A stretch of DNA of 48,589 nucleotides from an uncultured Clostridia bacterium (GTDB taxonomy: Bacteria > Bacillota > Clostridia > TANB77 > CAG-508): contig CANQSV010000010.1 of NCBI GenBank assembly GCA_947626605.1, forward strand, positions 1 to 48,589, read 5' to 3'. Below the pieces are notes generated by a model, which saw only the letters and a program-made list of their open reading frames with translations, searched no databases and had not been told where the DNA came from. How positions within the stretch are numbered: position 1 is the first letter of the stretch; the number at the start of each line of letters is the position of its first letter. This document shows positions 15,663 to 22,565 of this stretch, one piece after another. A program made the position numbers and the translations under genes.

Positions 15663-15742
15663 TAATTAAAACACAGAATAATAAAAAATAAATTTCAAAA
15701 ACGATTTAAACTTAAGGTAATATTGAAAATATATATCCAACG

Positions 15743-15769
15743 AGAGAGCTAAATGTGGCTCTCTTTTTT
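15743..15769 (+). terminator. Terminator after the cargo block
   Basis: Stem AGAGAGC (15743-15749) with GCTCTCT (15758-15764), 8-nt loop and a T-run. The rest of the gap between 15663 and 16010 is very A/T-rich, with nothing I recognise. Confidence 0.7.
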
Positions 15770-16009
15770 GTGCTTGAAAAGAAAATGAGAATTGAAAAAA
15801 GTTGAAAATTTACAATTTTTTAATCAAAAAATAGAAAAAAATAAAAAATTTTTTAAATTTACTCCCATTTTATAATTTTAAATTGTTTATATAGACGGAG
15901 AAAAAATTTATCAAAAATTAAAAAGGTCGAGACATTTTAAGATTTTTTCGCCTATGCATTTAGGAAAACTTTTACTAAAGCACATTGAAAAGTAAATATA
16001 AATTCATTA

Positions 16010-16205
16010 AAAACGTTCTATTATGCGAGCTAGTTTAAATAAGGATGCAGAACCTTGTACTTAATTATAAGTTAGCCACTTATAAGGCGATGACCATAAT
16101 AGTTATAATGATACACTTGCACAGCCTTAACTTCACATATAGGGTGCAACTCGGCTAGAAGCGGAGGGGTGAAATTCCAGTGAATGATTTAGCTAATCAT
16201 TGTTT
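16010..16205 (+). ncRNA. Candidate structured RNA upstream of the recombinase
   Basis: A stretch of visibly higher GC within an A/T desert, without an ORF. Stems seen: AAGG/CCTT at 16041-16056; perfect TTATAAGT/ACTTATAA at 16065-16085; TTGCAC/GTGCAA at 16117-16149 enclosing a CCT/AGG pair; CTC/GAG with GC/GC at 16150-16166; AATGATT/AATCATT at 16183-16201. The unpaired GGGGTGAAATTCC recalls one FMN-riboswitch segment, but the remaining conserved blocks are missing. It may be a cis-regulator or trans-acting RNA of the element; class unknown and strand inferred from the gene downstream. Confidence 0.4.
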
Positions 16206-16338
16206 AATGAATTAAAAAATTGAAATATAAATTTTAAAGGTATGAAAAGCTGAATAATCAAGTAACAGTAACATTTGGAATAATGATTTTGAATATATTT
16301 TTTTATAAAACATATTTATTAGGTATGAGGTGTTGTAG

Positions 16339-16476
16339 ATGAATGTTGTCAAAGAATATATAAATGATAAAACCAAAATTAGAATACATGACGATTACAT
16401 AAGACAAGATAATAAAAAAACAAAAGAAATAATTATAAGCATAGTTATTGAGTATTTAAAAAATAGATATATTTAA
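16339..16476 (+). CDS. 45-aa protein preceding the recombinase; candidate directionality factor
   Basis: ATG 16339 opens a 45-residue ORF with a central TKIRIHDDYI motif and a Lys/Ile-rich helical end (KKTKEIIISIVIEYLKNRYI). I recall similar small ORFs just before large serine recombinases in clostridial elements. Large serine recombinases need a separate directionality factor for excision and this is the nearest candidate, but nothing in the sequence proves it. GGTATGAGGTG upstream is a modest ribosome binding site. The 74-bp gap to the recombinase holds an AACATGTT-like dyad. Confidence 0.5.
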   Translation: MNVVKEYINDKTKIRIHDDYIRQDNKKTKEIIISIVIEYLKNRYI

Positions 16477-16550
16477 TTGTATAAAAAATATTAACATGTT
16501 AAAATAAATACATGTTGATAGAAAAGCAATAAATAGAGAGAGGAGGACAC

Positions 16551-18150
16551 TTGAATAATATACATATTGGATATTCCAATGATGTTGTTATGGACGTTAC
16601 TAATGGTCAATATTCGTTATATTTAAGAAAATCTAGAGCCGATTTAGAAGCAGAAGAAAGAGGAGAAGGTGAAACTCTTGCAAGACATGAAAAAATGTTA
16701 ATCGAGTTGGCTAGAAGATATGGCTTTTCTATTGGTAAAATTTATCGTGAAATTGTAAGTGGAGAAAGTATTGAGGCAAGACCAGTTGTTCAAGAGCTAT
16801 TAAGAGATGTTGAATCTGGTAGATGGAAAGGTGTTTTAGTTGTTGAAGTAGAAAGACTTGCTCGTGGTGATACAATGGATCAAGGACGAGTGGCAAAGAG
16901 CTTTAAATTTTCTAATACTAAGATTATTACACCAATTAAAATTTATGATCCAAATGATGAATTCGACGAAGAATATTTTGAGTTTGGCTTATTTATGTCT
17001 AGACGTGAATATAAGACGATAAATAGGAGATTACAAAGAGGTAGAGTATCATCAGTAAAAGAGGGAAAATATGTAGGAAGTGTTGCTCCTTTTGGATATG
17101 ACAGAGTAAAGTTAGTAAAAGATAAAGGTTATACTTTAGCTAGAAATGATGAAGCTCCAGTTGTTGAGAAGATGTTTGGGCTATATGCTTATAATGAAAT
17201 TGCAATAAACGAAGTGGTAAGACAATTAAATTTAGTTGGATTTAAGCCTAGAAAAGCAAAAGAATGGACTATTTCAGCAGTCAAAGACATATTAGGTAAT
17301 CCAATATATATAGGAAAAATCAGATGGGATTCAAGAAAAACAATAAAAGAGTATAAGAATGGAAAAATAGTTAATACAAGACCTAGGAATGAAAACTATA
17401 TATTGTGTGATGGATTACATGAGCCAATTATTGATATGGAAACGTGGAATATTGTTCAAGAAAAAAGAAATAAACATACTCCTGCAGTTATACACAATAA
17501 AGTTGTTCAAAATCCTTTGGTTCGGAATTGTTTATTGTAGTAAATGTGGTAAAGTAATGCAAAGAAGACCATACAAAGCAAAAGGCTGGGAACCAACTCT
17601 TATGTGTCCTAATAAAGATTGCGACAATATAAGTTCAAAGCTATGTATAGTTGAGGAAAAAATCATTTCATCTTTAAAAGATTGGCTTAAAGATTATCGT
17701 ATTGATTATGATGATTATGTATTGGAAGCTAAAAACAAAAAGAAAAGTAACTATGAAGAATCTATTTCAAATTTGAAAAAAGAATTAGAAGTTCAAAATA
17801 AAAAATTAGCAAATGTATATGATTTCTTTGAAGAAGGAACATATACTAGAGAAATGTTTTCAGAGAGATGTAAGATTATTTCATCTACGATTACTAATAT
17901 TGAAGCAAACATAAAAGAGTTTGAAAAGCAAATTGAAATAGAGGAGAAGAAAGACGAAGGAAAAAAAGCACTTATTCCAAAGGTTGAAAATGTACTTGAT
18001 ATTTATTATAGCTTACAAACAGCAGAAGAAAAAAATAATCTACTAAAAACAATTGTAAAAAGAGTAGAATATCTTAAAACTGAAAAGGCAATAAAAAAAG
18101 ATTCAGATCCTACAAATTTTGAGCTAGATATTTATCCTAATATAGGATAA
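16551..18150 (+). CDS. Large serine recombinase, split by a +1 shift at CGG (17523)
   Basis: Two frames together encode 532 residues, normal for a large serine integrase. Frame one: catalytic domain with Ser28 in SLYLRKSRAD, an EVERLARGD arginine motif, and a recombinase domain (GKYVGSVAPFGYD, ISAVKDILGNPIYIGK). After NPLV the frame meets CGG (17523-17525), with TAG 12 nt beyond. Skipping the C gives GIVYCSKCGKV, the zinc ribbon (CxxC, then CPNKDC), followed by a coiled coil and tail to 18150. The start is TTG 16551 behind AGAGGAGGACAC. It lies at the right end of the element and is the obvious enzyme for integration into, and excision from, cotJC. Without the shift the product lacks zinc ribbon and coiled coil and should be inactive. 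Confidence 0.88.
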
Positions 18151-18324
18151 TTTATCTATAAGAAATTATAGGACAAGTTATAAAATTGGGCTAGATATGA
18201 GCCCATAAAATGAAAAATCTATAAAAGAATATCCTATATTACATTTGGTCTGGAACTAGCCATTAGAATTTATCTAAAAATAGTTCCAAATATTTTTTTG
18301 ATAAGGTTTTGGTTCATACGAATG

Positions 18325-18394
18325 AGCTCCAAAATGTTGTCATTTAATCTGTTTATTGCACGTCAATATCAACTATTGACAACAAAATGGAGCT
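18325..18394. repeat. Inverted repeat at the right end of the element
   Basis: AGCTCCAAAATGTTGTCA (18325-18342) and TGACAACAAAATGGAGCT (18377-18394) are inverted, matching at 15 of 18 positions. The second arm is the attR half-site itself. The first may be an extra recombinase-binding site or half of a hairpin. Just upstream, GGAACTA...TAGTTCC with a T-run (18252-18297) looks like the recombinase terminator. Confidence 0.7.
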
Positions 18395-18399
18395 AATTC
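18376..18399. other. attR-type junction of the cotJC element
   Basis: Element arm TTGACAACAAAATGG (18376-18390) overlaps the core GAGCTAATTC (18390-18399); cotJC 5' sequence lies to the right. Joined with the left junction it gives attP with 15-bp arms (one mismatch) around AGCTAATTCGACTGTT. The symmetry centre falls between the T and C at 9235-9236, so the crossover dinucleotide is probably TC or TT. Confidence 0.88.
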
Positions 18400-18591
18400 T
18401 TCTGTTCCAATATCGTTTAATATTGCTTTTGCCTTTTGGTCTGGCATACCAAATCTTTGACTTAAATATCTTAATGAAGCAGCTAATTCACCATCTGGAC
18501 CACCATACTGGCTAATTATAAACTTAGCAAGTTGAGGGTTTCTATTCTTTATTTTTATAGGATATTCTAAAACTTTATTGTAAGTCCACAT
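18390..18591 (-). CDS. cotJC: CotJC, N-terminal fragment
   Basis: ATG at 18591 (AAAGGGGGAA upstream) opens 67 CotJC codons starting MWTYNKVLEY and ending TEELA at the core. The frame then runs six codons into the element and stops at 18373. The conserved LRYLSQRFGMP segment and the first Glu ligand of the Mn-catalase fold are in this half. It is the third gene of cotJABC, and the cotJB stop overlaps its start. Without excision it yields a 72-residue truncated product. Confidence 0.92.
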
Positions 18592-18911
18592 TAAAAATTC
18601 CCCCTTTCCCAAGGCCAAGGTTGTTCAAGCCATCTCCATTTATTACATGGATAATAAATTGTTAGAGGACCATAAATTTTTTGATACTTATCTTTTAATT
18701 CTTTTGCTTTTTTACAATATTCTTTGTGAAGGCAAAGAGCTTTTTCATCGTTTGGATGAGTATCTAAATATAATCCTAATTCTATAATTGAAAAGTCGTA
18801 TTCTTTAATTTTCATAATCATTTCTTCTCTAGTTCTATCATCTTCCATGCAGGAATTGCATGAACAGCAATTTCTTTCATTAGATGAAGAATTTACTTCA
18901 TAATCCATCAT
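18591..18911 (-). CDS. cotJB: CotJB spore coat protein
   Basis: 106 aa on the minus strand. A Cys-rich N-terminal extension (residues ~10-22) precedes the CotJB core: EEMIMKIKEYDFSIIELGLYLDTHPND, then EYCKKAKELKDKYQKIYGPL and the Trp/Pro-rich end KWRWLEQPWPWE. CotJB is a spore inner-coat component made in the mother cell and needed with CotJA for CotJC assembly in Bacillus. It overlaps the end of cotJA and touches the cotJC start codon, so the three are translationally coupled. Confidence 0.92.
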   Translation of the reverse strand: MMDYEVNSSSNERNCCSCNSCMEDDRTREEMIMKIKEYDFSIIELGLYLDTHPNDEKALCLHKEYCKKAKELKDKYQKIYGPLTIYYPCNKWRWLEQPWPWERGNF

Positions 18912-19276
18912 GAATTACAGCCCTCCTTAATTTCATTATTAGCTTTAATATAGTTAATTTGCTCTATAGAAAGTCCTGGATAATAAGGACTAACTAATTC
19001 AGGAAAAATAGTTCCCATTCTTAAACCTGCACATGGAGTGAAAGTTTTATTTAATGTTTGTATTGGAACATAGCTCTGTGCAAGCATTGGATTTTCTGGT
19101 AATCCATTATTTTCTTCATCAAAACCACAACTACAATCAGAATTATAATAATCATCATTGTTTGAGTTTATATTGCTGCAAGAGTTATTTTGTATTAAAT
19201 CATCATTGAATTTATATAAGCTGTTAGAAGTATTACCATTATTGTTATGATTATGGCAATTACAAAATCTACACAT
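18908..19276 (-). CDS. cotJA: CotJA spore coat associated protein
   Basis: 122 aa, first gene of the operon. The N-terminal ~60 residues are Asn/Cys/His-rich low complexity. The CotJA core follows: MLAQSYVPIQTLNKTFTP, GLRMGTIFPELVSPYYPG. The start at 19276 is behind AAGGAGGAAATAAA. It overlaps cotJB by 4 nt. It should be expressed in the mother cell from the sigma-E-like promoter upstream. Confidence 0.92.
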   Translation of the reverse strand: MCRFCNCHNHNNNGNTSNSLYKFNDDLIQNNSCSNINSNNDDYYNSDCSCGFDEENNGLPENPMLAQSYVPIQTLNKTFTPCAGLRMGTIFPELVSPYYPGLSIEQINYIKANNEIKEGCNS

Positions 19277-19310
19277 ATTTTATTTCCTCCTTCTTATTTT
19301 CTATAGTACT

Positions 19311-19339
19311 ATAATATGAGTTATCATGACATAATGTGA
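19311..19339 (-). promoter_or_regulatory. Sigma-E-like promoter of cotJABC
   Basis: On the minus strand: TCACATT (19339-19333), 14-bp spacer, CATATTAT (19318-19311), close to the sigma-E pattern TCATATT-N14-CATACAAT. It fits the known mother-cell timing of cotJ. Confidence 0.65.
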
Positions 19340-19364
19340 AATTATTTGGCAAATTCAATAGGTA

Positions 19365-19393
19365 TTGTATATTTAAAAATAAAATTATATAAT
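19365..19393 (+). promoter_or_regulatory. Sigma-A promoter of the dGTPase-like gene
   Basis: TTGTAT (19365-19370), 17-bp spacer, TATAAT (19388-19393). The predicted transcript start near 19400 lies downstream of the first in-frame start (19346), which excludes that start for the gene. Confidence 0.75.
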
Positions 19394-19429
19394 AAGTGCA
19401 GAAGAGAGCGAGAAAGGAATAGGATTTGT

Positions 19430-20590
19430 ATGGAAGATTTTTTTAATGAAATGCAAAAAAGAATGATTTTAAGAGAAAATCTATTATCAAACAAAGCATG
19501 TAAAACGCAAGAAGCTATAAAATTTAAAGAGGACAATAGGGATGATATTAGACCCGCATTTTTTAGAGATATAGATAAAATAATTCATTCTCTATCATAT
19601 ACACGATACATAGACAAAACACAAGTATATGCATTTGCCAATAATGACCATATAACTCATAGAGTATTGCATGTTCAATTAGTATCTAAAATTGCAAGAA
19701 CAATAGGAAGATGTTTGCAATTAAATGAAGATTTAATTGAGGCGATAGCATTAGGTCATGACTTAGGTCATACTCCATTTGGACATATGGGTGAAAGATT
19801 TTTAAATGAAATATGTCAAAGAGAAGAAATTGGCTATTTCTGCCATAATGCACAAGGAGTAAGAGTTTTAAAAGATATAGAAGAAATAAATATTAGTGTA
19901 CAAACTTTAGATGGGATATTAGCACATAATGGGGAAATTCTATTAAATAAATATGAAGTAGATAAAAATAAAACTAAAGAGCAATTTTTAGAAGAATTAG
20001 AGAAAGTAGAAACAATAGACAAATATAGTAAAAAGATATTGCCTATGACTCTTGAAGGTAGTGTAGTTAGGTTATCAGACATAATAGCTTATATAGGAAG
20101 AGATATTGAAGATGCAATTATCTTAGGAGTAATAAAAAGAGAAGATTTACCAGTGGAAGCAACTAGAATATTAGGAAATAATAATTCTGATATAGTAAAT
20201 ACGCTAACTATAGATGTTATAAAAAACAGTATGGATAAAGATTATTTAACATTTTCTAAGGAAGTTTTTGATGCTTTAATATTGCTAAAAGAATGGAATT
20301 CAAAGGTAATATACTATTCAAAAGAAGCATGTAAAAACGAAGAGAAAATAAAAAAATTGATAAATAAAATTTTTGAAATATATGTAAACAAATTAGAGAA
20401 TATAGATAAATTAGAAAAAACAGATGTATTATATGAATTTTATTACAATCGCACTGAAGAATACAGAAAAAATACAGATATAAGAAAGATTGCGATAGAT
20501 TATATATCTGGTGCAACAGATAAATTCTTTTTAAAGGAATGTGAAGAAAACATTGAAAATTTTAATATGAATGATTTATATCAAGAATAA
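19430..20590 (+). CDS. dgt: dGTPase-family HD-domain nucleotide triphosphohydrolase
   Basis: 386 aa. The HD superfamily metal motif is clear: HRVLHVQL with the first His near residue 83, HD at about residues 110-111 in LGHDLGHTPFGHMGE, and a later Asp in VRLSDIIAYIGRDIED. The enzyme cleaves dGTP (or other dNTPs) to deoxynucleoside and triphosphate. The start ATG 19430 is chosen because the sigma-A promoter places transcription start near 19400 and AGAAAGGAATAGGAT precedes it. It is divergent from cotJABC and monocistronic or leading to rlmN. Gene symbol follows the family; substrate specificity is not shown. Confidence 0.82.
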   Translation: MEDFFNEMQKRMILRENLLSNKACKTQEAIKFKEDNRDDIRPAFFRDIDKIIHSLSYTRYIDKTQVYAFANNDHITHRVLHVQLVSKIARTIGRCLQLNEDLIEAIALGHDLGHTPFGHMGERFLNEICQREEIGYFCHNAQGVRVLKDIEEINISVQTLDGILAHNGEILLNKYEVDKNKTKEQFLEELEKVETIDKYSKKILPMTLEGSVVRLSDIIAYIGRDIEDAIILGVIKREDLPVEATRILGNNNSDIVNTLTIDVIKNSMDKDYLTFSKEVFDALILLKEWNSKVIYYSKEACKNEEKIKKLINKIFEIYVNKLENIDKLEKTDVLYEFYYNRTEEYRKNTDIRKIAIDYISGATDKFFLKECEENIENFNMNDLYQE

Positions 20591-20706
20591 GATTAAAAAT
20601 ACTTTTTTAAATTTTATTAAAATAATACAATATATTTGATAATTATCAAATTTTGTGATATAACAAAAAGTGTAAAATTATAAATTTTGAAAGAAAGAAT
20701 AAATAT

Positions 20707-21732
20707 ATGAAAAATATTAAAGACTATAACTTAGACGAACTGAAAGAAGAATTTATAAATTTAGGAGAAAAACCTTTTAGAGCAGAACAGGTTTTTAAGT
20801 GGATATATGAAGCAAATGTCACTTCTTTTGATGACATGACAAATTTATCTTTAGAACTTAGAGAAAAATTAAAGAATAATTTCACAATGTGCATATATAA
20901 AATAATAAAAAAGCAAGAATCATCAGATGGAACAAAAAAATATTTATTTGATGTCCTAGATGGAAATGCAATAGAAACAGTGCTTATGGATTATAAACAT
21001 GGAAAATCATTGTGCGTTTCATCACAGATTGGATGCAAAATGGGATGTAAATTTTGTGCATCAACTGGAATAAAATTTGAAAGAAATTTAAGTTCAGGAG
21101 AGATAGTAGAACAAGTTTTAGCAGTTCAAAGAGATGAAAATATTAAAATATCTAATGTAGTATTTATGGGAATAGGAGAACCACTAGACAATTATAATAA
21201 TGTTGTAAATGCTATTAAAATTTTGAATAATCAAAAAGGATTAAGTATAGGAGCAAGACATATAAGTATTTCAACGAGTGGACTTGTTCCCATGATATAT
21301 AAACTAGCAGAAGAAAATCTACAATCAACATTATCGATATCACTTCATGCAACTACAAATGAAAAAAGAAGTGAGATGATGCCAGTAAATAATAGCTATA
21401 ATATTGAAGAATTAATGCAAGCATGTAAAGATTATATAAAAATAACAAATCGAAGAATATCCTTCGAGTATGCATTAGCTAAAGATAATAATGATAATTT
21501 AGAAGATGCTAAGAGATTAGTAAATTTACTTAGAGGAATGAATGCACATGTGAATTTAATTCCAATAAATAAAATAAAAGATGGTAAATTTGAAAAAAGT
21601 TCAAATGAAAGCATAATAAAATTTAGAGATTATTTAAATAGCAAGGGAATAGTAGCAACAATAAGAAGAGAATTAGGAACAGATATAGATGCTGCTTGTG
21701 GACAATTAAGAAGAAAGAATCTTAAAGAATAG
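20707..21732 (+). CDS. rlmN: Dual-specificity 23S rRNA/tRNA adenine-C2 methyltransferase RlmN
   Basis: 341 aa, typical length. Radical-SAM cluster Cys110, Cys114, Cys117 in CKMGCKFCAST; GIGEPLDNY SAM-binding motif near residue 158; late ATIRRELGTDIDAACGQL with the conserved catalytic Cys. It methylates A2503 of 23S rRNA and A37 of some tRNAs. It starts the conserved run rlmN-prpC-prkC-rsgA-rpe, 47 bp before prpC. Confidence 0.95.
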   Translation: MKNIKDYNLDELKEEFINLGEKPFRAEQVFKWIYEANVTSFDDMTNLSLELREKLKNNFTMCIYKIIKKQESSDGTKKYLFDVLDGNAIETVLMDYKHGKSLCVSSQIGCKMGCKFCASTGIKFERNLSSGEIVEQVLAVQRDENIKISNVVFMGIGEPLDNYNNVVNAIKILNNQKGLSIGARHISISTSGLVPMIYKLAEENLQSTLSISLHATTNEKRSEMMPVNNSYNIEELMQACKDYIKITNRRISFEYALAKDNNDNLEDAKRLVNLLRGMNAHVNLIPINKIKDGKFEKSSNESIIKFRDYLNSKGIVATIRRELGTDIDAACGQLRRKNLKE

Positions 21733-21779
21733 ATAGTATATTATTATATAGATGGTATAACAGAAAAGTAGGTGAATGA

Positions 21780-22511
21780 ATGAAAGTTTTTGCAAAGACA
21801 GATATAGGCAGAGTTAGGGAAATGAATCAAGATTACTACTATATATCGAATGAGACTGATGAAATCAAGATTTTTATATTAGCAGATGGAATGGGCGGAT
21901 ATAAAGGTGGAGAAATAGCAAGTCAACTCGCTACTATCAGTGCAAAGAGCTATATAGAAAGTAATTTTAATAAGATAGAACATACTAAAGAAGAAATATT
22001 AAAACTAGTTAAGAGTGCCGCTGAATATGCAAATATGGTAGTATATGAAAAATCTAAGGAAATTAAAGAATTAGAAGGAATGGGAACTACTATAGAAATA
22101 GTAATAATATATCAAAATAGAGCGTATATTGGACATGTAGGAGATAGTAGAGTATATAGAATAAGAGATCAATTCTTGAGAAAATTAACAAATGATCATA
22201 GTTATGTTCAAAAGTTAGTTAAAGACGGAAAAATTACAAAGGAAGAAGCTGAACAACATCCCAAAAAGAATATGTTAATGAAAGCTTTAGGATGTACAGC
22301 TTATCTGGAGCCAGATGTTATGGTAAAAGGATTCCAAAAAAATGATGTACTAGTAATGTGTTCTGATGGTTTAACAAATATGGTTTCTAATGAAGAGATT
22401 TATAATATAGTAAAAAAAGATGCTTATGTTGCAGCAAAAGATTTAGTAGATTTAGCAAATGAAAATGGTGGTATTGATAATATAACAGTTATAATTCTTG
22501 TAAACAACTAA
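21780..22511 (+). CDS. prpC: PP2C-type Ser/Thr phosphatase PrpC (Stp)
   Basis: 243 aa, the usual size of bacterial PPM phosphatases. Metal-binding motifs: GRVREMNQDYY at the start, ADGMGG near residue 38, GHVGDSRVYR near 119, MCSDGLTN near 196, and GGIDNITVI at the end. It dephosphorylates targets of the PASTA kinase encoded next. The ATG at 21780 follows GTAGGTGA and lies 47 bp after rlmN. Confidence 0.95.
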   Translation: MKVFAKTDIGRVREMNQDYYYISNETDEIKIFILADGMGGYKGGEIASQLATISAKSYIESNFNKIEHTKEEILKLVKSAAEYANMVVYEKSKEIKELEGMGTTIEIVIIYQNRAYIGHVGDSRVYRIRDQFLRKLTNDHSYVQKLVKDGKITKEEAEQHPKKNMLMKALGCTAYLEPDVMVKGFQKNDVLVMCSDGLTNMVSNEEIYNIVKKDAYVAAKDLVDLANENGGIDNITVIILVNN

Positions 22512-22565
22512 TACAGATTAAATATGAGAAAAATGTTAAATTAAGGTACAAAGGGAGAGAAAAAT

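Larger units (their letters stand above)
9227..18399. mobile_element. 9,163-bp integrative mobilizable element inserted in cotJC
   Basis: Bounded by a 10-bp direct repeat of the core GAGCTAATTC (9227-9236 and 18390-18399). Inside, in order: Rep-like winged-helix protein, oriT, ribbon-helix-helix protein, HUH relaxase, cargo block, candidate RNA, small ORF and a large serine recombinase at the right end. There are no conjugation channel genes, so it would need a helper for transfer. The insertion is inside a mother-cell spore coat gene, the position typical of skin-like elements that leave by site-specific recombination during sporulation. The recombinase needs a +1 frameshift to be full length. 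One copy of the 231-bp repeat lies inside, showing traffic of that repeat between element and chromosome. Confidence 0.9.

Noticed and set aside
4000..15700. Chromosomal integron with attC sites
   Set aside because: Genes do look framed by shared modules, but no tyrosine integrase is present and the modules lack the attC core sites; the modules also contain terminators and promoters.
16141..16185. FMN riboswitch suggested by GGGGTGAAATTCC
   Set aside because: The other conserved RFN blocks are missing and no riboflavin gene is downstream.
17500..17540. prfB-style programmed frameshift with Shine-Dalgarno stimulator
   Set aside because: No AGGAGG-like element lies upstream of any of the three CGG sites and the shift is not at a stop codon, so the prfB mechanism does not apply.
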